35,325 nucleotides of DNA from an uncultured Clostridia bacterium (GCA_947631005.1 CANRJR010000022.1:1-35325), one strand, 5' to 3'. Positions 24,341 to 33,655 are shown, counted from the stretch's first letter. Made by a program: numbers and translations. The notes: generated from the sequence alone by a model not told the origin.

Positions 24341-25459
24341 ATGAAAAAAGCCACCGAAGAAATCAGCGCAGAAGAAAGGACACAAAGGGAAATCTTCTTC
24401 CTCAATCTTAAGTTTTTCAGAGAAAATCTTAAGATGACTATCGCTCAGTTTTGCGATGCTGACAACGGGATAGGCATTAGCGTATCTCATTATGAAAACT
24501 TTGCCAAGCTTCGCACCCCCGTGAACCCCTCCAAGTTCAAGAAGTTGGATTTGGTTGTCGATGCATTAAACGAACTCATTCGTCGAGATGGAGCATTGAG
24601 CGCACGTTTCCCCCATCCAATCATGCCGACAGAAATCATCACCGTGAAATTTTACGAAAACCAATACGGCTCCCCCGATGATCCTAATGGAACGGCATTC
24701 TATTCCTACAAGTTTCTGGGTAACTATATTACCTATTATACCTCTACCAATACGAACGGCGAAAAACAGACGCAGTATGGCGTTATAAGATTGGCCGCAA
24801 CGCCTTCTATTTACGACTTCAAAGTAGAGGGGCTTTTCTCCATAAAAACCTATGAAGAGGCCCTGGCTGTTTTTGAGCAAGTAAACGCATCGGATTTACT
24901 TGAACTGAAAATGCTCAACCTCAAAAAATATGCCTACTATGCCGGGGAGGCGCACATCACATTCACTATGCTTTGGATAAATATGACAAACAGTTCCAAG
25001 TCCGAATGTGTGTCCATGTCTTTTGATTTGGTCTCCCAAATTCTCACCAAAAATCCCGATAAAAAATTTTACGGTGCGCGTGGAATTGCGCTTTCTCAAA
25101 GTAGTGGTCAAGGCACACAAACTGTCACCTTCCCCATCGTCTTAACCAAAAAAGAACTTGCATGTAGCAACGATGAGTTGAAAAAATATCTTCACTTTGC
25201 CTACACCAAGATTGACGAGGATAGTCTTCTCGGAATATCCGAACAGGTTATCGCTCTTTCGGATTCTTTGGGGGTGACTCCTGAGCTGAAGGCTATACGG
25301 ACAAGCACAGTAGAGCAATACCTTAAGCATGCTATTGCCACATTCTTGGACAGCCACGTGTACAACTCTCACTACTACCGCCCCGATGAACTCGATCAGT
25401 TCTACAAAGAGGTTATTGCCCCTATCCGCAATAAGAATTTCGATCCCACCGAAGAGTAA
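24341..25459 (+). CDS. HTH-like protein paired with a Rel/SpoT-like hydrolase
   Basis: This 372-residue protein has an N-terminal region (residues 15-75, LKFFRENLKMTIAQFCDAD then ISVSHYENFAK) that reads like an XRE-type helix-turn-helix with an enlarged turn. The larger C-terminal part, about 280 residues, is not recognised. It is beta-rich at first (KFYENQYGSPDD, YITYYTSTNT) and helical at the end. No catalytic motif is seen. The ATG at 24341 has GGAGG eight bases upstream. The stop is 11 nt before the Rel-like gene, so the two are co-expressed. It may be a regulator, or a sensor that works with the hydrolase. Confidence 0.85.
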   Translation: MKKATEEISAEERTQREIFFLNLKFFRENLKMTIAQFCDADNGIGISVSHYENFAKLRTPVNPSKFKKLDLVVDALNELIRRDGALSARFPHPIMPTEIITVKFYENQYGSPDDPNGTAFYSYKFLGNYITYYTSTNTNGEKQTQYGVIRLAATPSIYDFKVEGLFSIKTYEEALAVFEQVNASDLLELKMLNLKKYAYYAGEAHITFTMLWINMTNSSKSECVSMSFDLVSQILTKNPDKKFYGARGIALSQSSGQGTQTVTFPIVLTKKELACSNDELKKYLHFAYTKIDEDSLLGISEQVIALSDSLGVTPELKAIRTSTVEQYLKHAIATFLDSHVYNSHYYRPDELDQFYKEVIAPIRNKNFDPTEE

Positions 25460-25470
25460 AGGAGGCCGAT

Positions 25471-26976
25471 ATGATTTCTCTCCACGTCTTATACAAAGAT
25501 TATGTGAACACCTCCACACAGACGCTGAAGGATAAAATCCGTTCCGAGTTAAGCCTTCAAATTGGCGCAGGCTTCGACAGTTGTTGCCAGCGTCTTGAAC
25601 GTTGCTTTGAACAAACTGAAAAATTTACAAATACTCAGCAGAAAAATGGGCAGCCCAACGGTAATGGGATTTTTACCCGCAAATCCGGGGAGCCATACAT
25701 CAATCACACCCTTCGGGTTGCCCTCATTCTTATCCGAGAAAGAATTACCGATTTCGATGTTATTCTCGCAGCGATCATGCACGACCTCTTTGAAGACACC
25801 TCCTACACTTATGAGATGGCGGAACGAGAGTTTGGCGGGGTTGTCGCCGACCTAATTAATTGCGTCACGAATGTTACAGAATCGCAGAGGAAGATGGAAT
25901 TAACCGAAGCGGAAGCAGATAACATCGACTATGCGAATATCATAAAACGTTGTAGCGGAAGAAGAATCGCGTTCTACATCAAATTCGCGGACAGACTGGA
26001 TAACCTCATGACTATCTCGTCAATGCCACGAGATAAGCAGTTGAAAAAGGTTTCCGACACAAAAAAATACCTCTTGCCCTTAATGGAAATGCTTGGCGCA
26101 AGAAGGTTCAAATCATATATTGAGAATGCTATCTTCAAAATCGAATCCGCTCTTGAGGGAGATGGTGTTAACGACTATGAGTTCATTAGCCGAGCGGTTG
26201 AGTATTCCTATGCTTTTCAGTCTACCGCAAAAACCGTAGAGGCTCTTAGGCACTATTTCTGCATCACGCAGCGGATTGCCAATGGTTGCAGAATCGTCTA
26301 CCCTACCATATATGAAATCAGCCAACAGCTCAAAGAGCAAGGGTTTTCCGCTCAACAATTCAAACAAAACCGCTTCCGCTACAATGTTTACCTTTTAGTT
26401 GATGAGGGCGTAGCAAAACCGAGCATAGCATCCATCTGTTCTGCGATTCTTGCGATAGCAAACGAACAGGAATTGCTTGCCGTTGAGGGCATTACTGGAG
26501 ATGGTGTGGAGCTGGTTGATGATATTCAAAATCATTACCTGTTGAAAGCCATTTCGCCCGTAGAATATAATATTATGCAATTCGGCAGCACGGAGAGTCA
26601 GCTCCCCATCGTTGAATCTTATACCATTGAGGATGAACTGACCCCCGACAAGATTCTTGTTTATCATCTCCCTGATAGCGAACCCAAACACCTTCCTCGC
26701 GGATCGACGGTTACGGATTTTGCCTTTTCGCTTGGCGATGAAGTCGGTCTGTTCCTTGCGGCGGCTCGCGTTAATGGGGAGCCAGCTGACTTTGCAACAG
26801 AATTGCACGACAAGGATAAAATTGAGGTTTTCACCACCGATATCCGAAACCTTTATACCATCAAGGTGTCGTGGCTTCTGCATTGCAAAACGGCTCGTGC
26901 AAAGCATTCGCTTTGCACGCATCTGCAAGGACAAATCGACCGTCTAATCGAACGAATTAACAAATACGAAAAATAA
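25471..26976 (+). CDS. Rel/SpoT-like protein: HD hydrolase and TGS domain, synthetase domain degenerate
   Basis: This 501-residue protein matches long Rel/SpoT enzymes at both ends. The hydrolase HD domain keeps TRKSGEPYINH (R70, H79), HDLFEDT (H104, D105, E108, D109) and KFADRLDNL (D174, N178), the manganese and (p)ppGpp hydrolysis residues. A TGS domain lies at about 393-457 (LPRGSTVTDFAFSLGDEVG), followed by the helical segment normally after TGS. The middle (230-390), where the synthetase domain should be, shows none of its hallmark residues such as the NGYQSLH or ExQIRT segments. It should therefore degrade alarmone but not make it, if that is its substrate. AAAGGAGG lies five bases upstream of the ATG. 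It is translated with the HTH protein. Confidence 0.9.
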   Translation: MISLHVLYKDYVNTSTQTLKDKIRSELSLQIGAGFDSCCQRLERCFEQTEKFTNTQQKNGQPNGNGIFTRKSGEPYINHTLRVALILIRERITDFDVILAAIMHDLFEDTSYTYEMAEREFGGVVADLINCVTNVTESQRKMELTEAEADNIDYANIIKRCSGRRIAFYIKFADRLDNLMTISSMPRDKQLKKVSDTKKYLLPLMEMLGARRFKSYIENAIFKIESALEGDGVNDYEFISRAVEYSYAFQSTAKTVEALRHYFCITQRIANGCRIVYPTIYEISQQLKEQGFSAQQFKQNRFRYNVYLLVDEGVAKPSIASICSAILAIANEQELLAVEGITGDGVELVDDIQNHYLLKAISPVEYNIMQFGSTESQLPIVESYTIEDELTPDKILVYHLPDSEPKHLPRGSTVTDFAFSLGDEVGLFLAAARVNGEPADFATELHDKDKIEVFTTDIRNLYTIKVSWLLHCKTARAKHSLCTHLQGQIDRLIERINKYEK

Positions 26977-27060
26977 AATGCACCATCGGCAATTCTTTGG
27001 CTTTATGCAAATCCGCACATTTACATACGCTTGTTTGTGATTAAAATAATTCCTGCCAAG

Positions 27061-27099
27061 AGCGGCGACCTGATTGTAATCAACTCCAAGGTCGCCGCT
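27061..27099. terminator. Hairpin between convergent operons
   Basis: Eleven-base perfect arms AGCGGCGACCT (27061-27071) and AGGTCGCCGCT (27089-27099) lie between the plus-strand Rel-like gene and the minus-strand radical SAM gene. A T tract is lacking on both sides, so it is a probable bidirectional terminator or a 3'-end stabiliser. The rest of 26977-27100 holds nothing recognisable. Confidence 0.65.
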
Positions 27100-27100
27100 T

Positions 27101-27946
27101 CTAATGATTCAATCGTTCTTTTGCTTCACAAATTTCGCCATCAAATTTCTCAGAGTTGATTAAAATACGACTATCGCATACATGCCCGATATCCAAACCA
27201 GCTTGTGCGAGAAAAATACACGGGTATACCTTCAAATCAGGCGTGATTACCACTTGATTCGATTTAGCGGGACAGAAAAAACGCCTACTGTGTCCAGGGC
27301 CGAAAGATCCGCATCGCCGAATCAAAAATTTATCTTTTGGGAACAATTCACGCGCATGATCAACATCCGATAAAAATAATTCAATCTGCGAATCGGACAA
27401 AATACTATTAGACAAGGCCTTTCGCGCTCTTCCTGCTTGCAACAAGTTTGTGAATTTTATTCCATCGGCCCCCCATGATTGTGCACTTTGGCACATTTCC
27501 AAAACATGTGTGAAATTTTCGCGACTAACCGTCGTGCGTATATCCGTTTTTAGGCCCGCTGCTTTTGCAATAGAGACAGCCTTCTTCACAATTTCCTTAC
27601 TTGTAGTTGAAATTTTTTCATGAGTATAAAAATGATAAGATATGCCAATGTAACGAATGCCTATTTGAGTTAACGAAAATGCGACATCAGGATTTCTCAC
27701 AATCTCCAAACCATTTGTTATAATAAAGTCTTGGTGAATCCCTTGCATCACATCAAAATACTCTGGGTGAAGTAACAGCTCTGTCCCATTCAACGTCACA
27801 ATATAATGTTTGCTCCATTCTTGGCACAATGTATTTAATTCATCTGCTCCAAAATTCCCCGAATAACCAATATAGCAATGCTTGCATTGTGCATTGCAAT
27901 CTGAACACGCAAGGATAATTACTCTTTCTCCTGTAAATTCTTCCAT
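27101..27946 (-). CDS. Radical SAM protein with SPASM-like C-terminus
   Basis: This 281-residue radical SAM enzyme has the iron-sulfur motif CNAQCKHC (C17, C21, C24) that cleaves S-adenosylmethionine. The C-terminal part holds further cysteines (RRCGSFGPG, RRFFCPAKS, LKVYPCIF) in a SPASM-like pattern that may bind an auxiliary cluster. Such enzymes modify peptides or small amino-acid-derived products. It is the last gene of the NRPS operon, 20 nt after the NRPS stop, with only a weak ribosome binding site. No precursor peptide was found beside it, so the substrate may be the NRPS product or an aminoacyl species (inference). Confidence 0.9.
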   Translation of the reverse strand: MEEFTGERVIILACSDCNAQCKHCYIGYSGNFGADELNTLCQEWSKHYIVTLNGTELLLHPEYFDVMQGIHQDFIITNGLEIVRNPDVAFSLTQIGIRYIGISYHFYTHEKISTTSKEIVKKAVSIAKAAGLKTDIRTTVSRENFTHVLEMCQSAQSWGADGIKFTNLLQAGRARKALSNSILSDSQIELFLSDVDHARELFPKDKFLIRRCGSFGPGHSRRFFCPAKSNQVVITPDLKVYPCIFLAQAGLDIGHVCDSRILINSEKFDGEICEAKERLNH

Positions 27947-27966
27947 TCTCTTATCAAATATATAAA

Positions 27967-30900
27967 CTACTTATCCCATCCCTGTGACCTAAAAAATCGC
28001 GTAAAATACTCTTCTTCAATTCGAGGCCAACTAAATTGGCTATCTTTAAGCATTTTTGATGTCAATTCATTTGTTATCATATTATTGTGCTCAATTAACA
28101 ATTTTCCTTCCCTTATGCAGCACATTTGAATAAGTTGTTTTAATGAATCATATCCAGTTAGATTCTTAAATGCCTCCATGAATTCAGTCATTGAAACGAT
28201 GTTTAGCGAACAACCTACCATTTCAAATGCATGAATTATTGTTCTAATGCTTACGGAATTTTCATTCATAATATGAAAAGTTCCATTCCGAAATTTTTGT
28301 CGTGTTAATTTAATGATCGCTTTTGCGCAATATTCAATTGGGGAAATTTCGATACACATATCTATGATTTCCTCTGGGATTTTTTTCATGACCCAAAAAA
28401 GCTTAAGTATTGAATAAAATTCATTTTCATCACAGTTTGGTTGAAAAACTGAATCCCCCTCTCTCCACGCTAATCTTCCGATACGCAAAATTCTATACTT
28501 GAGAAAATCGCTATTACGTTTAATTATCTCATACTCGCCTTGAAATTTTGACTCGATATATTGATTGTTAAATACCTCATCTTGACCAACATAAAAGGCA
28601 TGTTCATCTACCACATCAAGGGACTCTGAACCAAGTACACTTAATGTACTTATATGATTCAAAACGATATTGCGACGCTCTGAGAAATCGACTAAATTCC
28701 GTACAGAAAGAATATTGCTCCTACGAAATGCGTCTGCATCCCCAAAATACTTGACCAATGCAGCACAATTAATAATTGCTTCTACTGAGTCTAATCGTTC
28801 GTAGTCATCATCGGATAACCCAAAATTTTCACGATACAAATCCCCATGTAGCACCAAGACGCGCGATTCATCAAATAGACTACTGAACTTATAAGCAGCG
28901 AATTTCTCCTTAATAGAAGCTCGATGACTAAGGCAAATAATTCTACACTTTGTTGACTGTAAGAGTTCCGCAAGGATATGCGCGCCTAAAAATCCAGACG
29001 CCCCCGTAAGGAGTACGGTATTATACTCATTATTATCCACACATCCCTCAAAGGATCTCTTCGGGAAAAGACTGTAATCTACTCCTGCCTCTGCGCCATG
29101 AGACTCAATTTTACTAGCTAAGGATTCTATTGTTTCCGTACTTTGAAAACTTCTATAAATACTTTCAGGAAAATGATATCCTTCATCCTCCATTTCCATA
29201 ATAAGCTCCATCATCCCCAGCGAATCAAATCCCATATCCCGCAAAATCTGCGTGACTCCAAAACCTAAAGTCGGCTTAATTCTCGTACAAATACGGAACA
29301 AGTCTCGTTCACATTTCGTTCTCGGGGCAATAATCTCGTCCGACATCTCAATTTGGGGCAAGGGAAGAGATCTTCGATCAATTTTGCTCGATAAAGTCAA
29401 GGGAATTTCCTTAAGATATACATAATAACTAGGTTTGTAGGTTTCCGGGAGTTCGGACATTGCGGCTTGTAATGCGTTCCTATCGACCGTCACGTCGGAA
29501 GTAAAATAAAGTACCAGTCTATGCCCAATCTCAGGAATTTCTTTCACCGCAACCGCGCAATCTTTAATCAATCCTGATTTTTTAGCCACAGCTTCAATTT
29601 CTGCCAGCTCAATTCTTACGCCATTAATTTTTACCTGTGAATCCGCCCTTGCCCCATAAATAATATAGTTTGACTCATCGATATAAGCCGTATCACCACT
29701 ATTATAGACTTCGTCCTCTATGCCTTCAACTTTAACAAATTTTTCACGCTGAGCCTGTTTATCAAAACAATAGCAACCGAGTCCATCTCCGCCAATATAT
29801 AAAATCCCTGTTTCATATCTTGGCATAAACTTTTGGAAACGGTTTAAAATATAGCACTGGGTGTTTTGTTGAGGCCATCCTATTCCTTTTTGCCCCTCTG
29901 AAATGTTAGCCGCAGTAGACCAAACAGTGGTCTCCGTTGGACCATATAAATTTATCAAAACCACTTTGGGGGCATAACGGCTAATTTTAGTAATCATATC
30001 TGTCCCAAAGGGTTCTCCGCCGCATGCAATTATCCTAAAGCGTTTTATTACTTCTGGATAATAATTAAGAACGGAAAGATTCAACCGTGTGGGAGTCGTT
30101 TGAATAATATTCACAGATGCACTTTTGATTGCCTGGACAAAAAGATTCGAATTTTCAAGTTCCTCGGATGATGCCATTACTATCTTGAATCCTGCAGAAA
30201 TTGATAGTAACATATCCCCGACGAAAGCATCGAACCCAATTTTATTTGCAGCAACAATACACGGGTCATCAATCCCCTGTGCTTGTTTAACAAGAATATT
30301 ATTTGAAATAAAATTTGCAATATTGCAATTTTTAATAAGGACTCCTTTGGGATTACCCGTAGTACCTGAAGTATAAATCATATAACACGCATCTTCTTTC
30401 CTAAGCGGAATTCTTTTAAAGTCTAGTGTGATATTATAGTCCTGAGCGCGTTCAATGTTTATAACTTCATCTCCACATGACTCTTGGAGACTCTCCGCCC
30501 TATGACCATCCACTAAAATGATTCTGGGATGTGCGTCATGAATTATCTTTTTAAGCCGTTCAACTGGAGTCGAGATGTCAACAGGAATGTAAAATCCCCC
30601 GCATTTCATAACTGCAAGAATGCTCGACATTATCTTCTCACTTCTATCCATATATAGAACAACACCAGCTCCATGACACATCCCGTGAGCGCAAAGGAGA
30701 TTCGCAATTTGATTTGCCTGCTCTTCTATATCCCGATAGGTAAACCCATGATTTCGATAAATGATACATTCTTTAAGTGGAGTTGATACCAAAAAGTAGT
30801 AAAAGTCCTCTAATACAAGTCTATTCTCATTATAGTCACAATGCGTGAAATCATAGTTATGCCTAAGCGAGATAACTTCCGCTTTTTTTAAAATGGAATA

Positions 30901-31332
30901 ATCGCACAATTTGCAATCACCATGCTCAACTGTATATTTTAATACGCGACTAAAAAATTTTTCAAAATTACTAGCCTGATAGTATGAAAAGTCCTTTACA
31001 AACTGAACTGTTATTTCTCTTGATACTCTACACATGAAGATTGAAAATCCGCTGAAATCAACATCCGCATCCTCGTCCAAGAATAAAACAGAGATGGAGC
31101 TCGAATTTAATTCTGTCAACTGAAAGCATGAAGGTTTTGCCATACTTGCCATTTCGAAAAATGACATTTCATAGTTTATATTTATATTATATCTTAAATA
31201 TTGGCCATGGGAGCAGTAAACAAAAGTAATATCAGCAGGATCAATATCGACGCGAGTATGAAGCAAATATGTATACATCGCGACACAAATTGTACTCACA
31301 TTCCACTTAAATTCACAATCAAGAGTAATCAT
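27967..31332 (-). CDS. Single-module NRPS with reductive release (C remnant-A-T-R)
   Basis: This 1121-residue enzyme would activate one amino acid and release it by reduction to an aldehyde or alcohol. Residues 1-165 resemble only the C-terminal lobe of a condensation domain; the HHxxxDG active site is missing. The adenylation domain (about 175-660) has YMIYTSGTTGNPKG, NLYGPTETT, YNSGD, GARADSQVKINGVRIE and the catalytic lysine K650. The carrier domain has the phosphopantetheine serine S704 in GFDSL. The reductase domain (773 to the end) has the NAD(P)H motif TGASGFLGAHI and a YIESK active site. My hand-read specificity residues, D-A-G-Q-I-C-L-V-W, match no code I know; the first Asp fits an alpha-amino acid. 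The start overlaps the upstream stop by four bases. Confidence 0.94.
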   Translation of the reverse strand: MITLDCEFKWNVSTICVAMYTYLLHTRVDIDPADITFVYCSHGQYLRYNININYEMSFFEMASMAKPSCFQLTELNSSSISVLFLDEDADVDFSGFSIFMCRVSREITVQFVKDFSYYQASNFEKFFSRVLKYTVEHGDCKLCDYSILKKAEVISLRHNYDFTHCDYNENRLVLEDFYYFLVSTPLKECIIYRNHGFTYRDIEEQANQIANLLCAHGMCHGAGVVLYMDRSEKIMSSILAVMKCGGFYIPVDISTPVERLKKIIHDAHPRIILVDGHRAESLQESCGDEVINIERAQDYNITLDFKRIPLRKEDACYMIYTSGTTGNPKGVLIKNCNIANFISNNILVKQAQGIDDPCIVAANKIGFDAFVGDMLLSISAGFKIVMASSEELENSNLFVQAIKSASVNIIQTTPTRLNLSVLNYYPEVIKRFRIIACGGEPFGTDMITKISRYAPKVVLINLYGPTETTVWSTAANISEGQKGIGWPQQNTQCYILNRFQKFMPRYETGILYIGGDGLGCYCFDKQAQREKFVKVEGIEDEVYNSGDTAYIDESNYIIYGARADSQVKINGVRIELAEIEAVAKKSGLIKDCAVAVKEIPEIGHRLVLYFTSDVTVDRNALQAAMSELPETYKPSYYVYLKEIPLTLSSKIDRRSLPLPQIEMSDEIIAPRTKCERDLFRICTRIKPTLGFGVTQILRDMGFDSLGMMELIMEMEDEGYHFPESIYRSFQSTETIESLASKIESHGAEAGVDYSLFPKRSFEGCVDNNEYNTVLLTGASGFLGAHILAELLQSTKCRIICLSHRASIKEKFAAYKFSSLFDESRVLVLHGDLYRENFGLSDDDYERLDSVEAIINCAALVKYFGDADAFRRSNILSVRNLVDFSERRNIVLNHISTLSVLGSESLDVVDEHAFYVGQDEVFNNQYIESKFQGEYEIIKRNSDFLKYRILRIGRLAWREGDSVFQPNCDENEFYSILKLFWVMKKIPEEIIDMCIEISPIEYCAKAIIKLTRQKFRNGTFHIMNENSVSIRTIIHAFEMVGCSLNIVSMTEFMEAFKNLTGYDSLKQLIQMCCIREGKLLIEHNNMITNELTSKMLKDSQFSWPRIEEEYFTRFFRSQGWDK

Positions 31333-32291
31333 TCTGCACTTCCTCTCCATATACTGCAAATCTCATTTATTTTATCAATCAGCTCCAACTCGATTGACTT
31401 ATATTCCTTTTCTATTGAATAACTTGTATAAATTGCTTCCGCCCGTTCTATCGTATCAGCCAAAAACAATATAGCCAGTTGACATTGTATACTATCAGCG
31501 TCATGTTCTCCCTCGTCCAAAATGGCTTCCGAAATTCTTTCTTTATTGGCTGAAAGAAATATACATGAATCGGGGATGCTTTTGCTCATTTTAGAATAAC
31601 CATTCAGCCCTTTTACAACCTCGGTGAAAAGTCCACAAATTTCACCTTGGAGATGCATCTCTAATGATTTTTTTGATGCTAAAATCGCATATTTACTTTC
31701 ATCAAGTCCACTACATACAACTGTTCTTTCATAATCACCTAACATAATGGGCGAAATGAAATCTGACAGCATTAATGCGTATGAAAGCTTTGCCGCATAA
31801 TCCATAGAGAAAGCCAAGCTCGCTCCTGAATAATAATCCAACATATCTTCTTTCACATAGCAAAAATCGTCTTCATTAATATACGATGAAATAAAAAACG
31901 TATTTCTCGCAACAGTTAAATCTTCCGATTGGGTTCTTATAATACCCCTTTTTACATCGTAACCGATGTTTAACAAAAAATTCCTATATTGTTTTACTAG
32001 CTTCGCGCACATACGATTCTCATGACGCGCGAGTAATGCATCAATATCTCCTAATACCACCTGCGTATTATACCCCATTTTTTGTAATCTCACCATATTT
32101 ATGAGTTCAAAAATCGTGAGTAGATGTGGCGTGTTGTTTAAAGCAACCCCAGCTGTAAATATAGTTTTGCATGAATTAAATCGCATTGGCAAATTATAGC
32201 AATACCGATAAAATGGGCTAAAGCCACCCGTGACCGACCTTATTCCATTCTTTTGACAAAAATCTTCTATATATTGTCGATCAAAAATCAT
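31329..32291 (-). CDS. Class Ic aminoacyl-tRNA synthetase-like protein with altered HIGH motif
   Basis: This 320-residue protein resembles tryptophanyl/tyrosyl-tRNA synthetases. FTAGVALNNTPHLLTIFELI matches the region of the HIGH signature, but HLLT (56-59) stands where HxGH is expected. VRLQKMGYNTQVVLGDIDAL follows as in TrpRS, VVCSGLDESKY lies where the family has its 'VGxDQ' segment, and KMSKS is intact at 234-238. It may still form an aminoacyl adenylate, or it may have lost tRNA charging. It lies between the dehydrogenase and the NRPS, overlapping the latter by four bases. It could be a resistant synthetase copy or a pathway enzyme. The AAGGAG upstream is unusually far (15 nt) from the ATG. 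Confidence 0.82.
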   Translation of the reverse strand: MIFDRQYIEDFCQKNGIRSVTGGFSPFYRYCYNLPMRFNSCKTIFTAGVALNNTPHLLTIFELINMVRLQKMGYNTQVVLGDIDALLARHENRMCAKLVKQYRNFLLNIGYDVKRGIIRTQSEDLTVARNTFFISSYINEDDFCYVKEDMLDYYSGASLAFSMDYAAKLSYALMLSDFISPIMLGDYERTVVCSGLDESKYAILASKKSLEMHLQGEICGLFTEVVKGLNGYSKMSKSIPDSCIFLSANKERISEAILDEGEHDADSIQCQLAILFLADTIERAEAIYTSYSIEKEYKSIELELIDKINEICSIWRGSAE

Positions 32292-32310
32292 AGCCGCTTT
32301 TCTTTACTCC

Positions 32311-32403
32311 TTATATCCACCAATCCATTTCTTCGTCATGCCCGTACAGCGCATCTTCAATTTCTTTTTCGATTAACCACTCCTCGCCTCGTTTGAGCGC
32401 ATC
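32311..32403 (-). other. 30-codon open extension after the dehydrogenase stop codon
   Basis: Directly after the TAG at 32404-32406 the same frame stays open for 30 codons to a TAA at 32311. It reads as a plausible acidic peptide (LKRGEEWLIEKEIEDA, ending EEMDWWI). It has no ATG, GTG or TTG start before its 26th codon. It could be stop-codon readthrough, a fragment of a lost gene, or chance. The rest of 32292-32403 holds only the distant ribosome binding site of the synthetase-like gene. Confidence 0.4.
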
Positions 32404-33564
32404 CTACTTCCTCAAGATACTTTCTAAAAAAATTTCTTTTAAGTCATTGTCGGTGAAGAGGACTGGATCATTATAAAAAAGCTCTCCCGCTGAATCTCTC
32501 GCATTAACAACAAGTGCTCCAATTTCCTCTATTTTATATAGTTGCTCCTCTAACCGAGAAGATATATCCAACTTATTGAAAATCACCTCGAGGATTTCTA
32601 CCAACTTTAGATCAATATTTAATCCTATCTGTTTAGATAAAATCCTAGATAAAGCAACTATCTTTTGCAAAGCCTCACCTTCCGCCATCTTTTGAAGTTT
32701 GCCATAATAACTTCTCGCCAAATATGCAATGCTTAAACCATGTTCCACCCAATTGTTCCATCCGCTTATCGCATGTCCAAGGGAATGGATCGAAAGACAT
32801 CCACCATACATATCCGATAGTCCAGAATAAATACTTGCCAATGCCATCTTTGATTTATAGTGGATTGTATCATAATTATATTCGAAATCCATGAGCTGAG
32901 AGCAACAAAGATTAATACATTCACATGCAAATATATCACTTATTGTATTGCCGCCACGAGAGAGATAGCCTTCTATTGCATGGAAAAGACAATCAACATA
33001 TTGATATGCTGCCTTTATCTTAGGTAAGCCGACCATAATCTCCGGGACTATCCATAAGCACTTTGGATAAATCCCATCAGTAATCAAAGCCATTTTTTTC
33101 TTTTCATTAGTAATGACTGCGCAATTATTTATTTCAGATCCTGTGCCCGCTGTAGAGTTGATGACCAAAAGTGGAATACATGCTTCTTCCAGCTCATCAG
33201 CCTTCTTTAACTGAATGGTTGACCATAAATCGCGCCCTGAAACTAACATATATGAAATCGCTTTAGCGCTGTCAATTACACTACTCCCCCCTATTGCGAT
33301 CAATAAATCGTATCTTTCTCCCTTTGCCCTAGCGCAGATAGCTTCAACCTCTAATAATGTCGGGTTTTCAGTAATTTCGGAAGAAATAGTTAATAGTGTA
33401 TTTTGAGAAGCCGCATCACGCAATAAAGAAGCAATTATGGGATCGTGCAATCGGCGACCGCTTTTGCTTGTTATAATCAACACTCGCTTGTGTACTATAA
33501 ATTCGAGGACTTCCGTATAATGTTCTTTCCCAAAATAAATAGTTGTTGGAAACTTAAATATCAT
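32404..33564 (-). CDS. Iron-containing alcohol dehydrogenase
   Basis: This 386-residue group III alcohol dehydrogenase has the nucleotide-binding IGGSSVIDSAKAI and the TAGTGSE segment. Its iron ligands lie in DCLFHAIEGYLS (Asp, His) and HSLGHAISG (His), with a last histidine in WVEHGLSIAYL. It would interconvert an aldehyde and an alcohol with NAD(P)H. Next to an NRPS with a reductase domain, the likely substrate is the released amino aldehyde (inference). I set the start at MIFKFPTTIYFG, which fits the family's N-terminus; a GTG 48 nt upstream is also possible. Confidence 0.93.
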   Translation of the reverse strand: MIFKFPTTIYFGKEHYTEVLEFIVHKRVLIITSKSGRRLHDPIIASLLRDAASQNTLLTISSEITENPTLLEVEAICARAKGERYDLLIAIGGSSVIDSAKAISYMLVSGRDLWSTIQLKKADELEEACIPLLVINSTAGTGSEINNCAVITNEKKKMALITDGIYPKCLWIVPEIMVGLPKIKAAYQYVDCLFHAIEGYLSRGGNTISDIFACECINLCCSQLMDFEYNYDTIHYKSKMALASIYSGLSDMYGGCLSIHSLGHAISGWNNWVEHGLSIAYLARSYYGKLQKMAEGEALQKIVALSRILSKQIGLNIDLKLVEILEVIFNKLDISSRLEEQLYKIEEIGALVVNARDSAGELFYNDPVLFTDNDLKEIFLESILRK

Positions 33565-33596
33565 ATTCGTCCATTGCCCTAATAATAAAGGAGAGA

Positions 33597-33637
33597 GCAG
33601 GATATCTCGCACTATAACCTTCAGCTAAATATCCTGC
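33597..33637 (-). other. Intercistronic hairpin between tyrS and the dehydrogenase gene
   Basis: Nine-base arms GCAGGATAT and ATATCCTGC are separated by 23 nt. On the minus strand they are followed by CTCTCTCCTTTATT. With such a long loop and no clean U tract this may be a partial terminator, a processing site or a stabilising structure that sets relative expression in the operon. Confidence 0.45.
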
Positions 33638-33655
33638 CCCTAAATATTTCTTTGT

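Noticed and set aside
27101-27946. RiPP cluster built on the radical SAM/SPASM-like gene
   Set aside because: No short precursor-peptide frame with a ribosome binding site was found beside it, and it is the tail gene of the NRPS operon.
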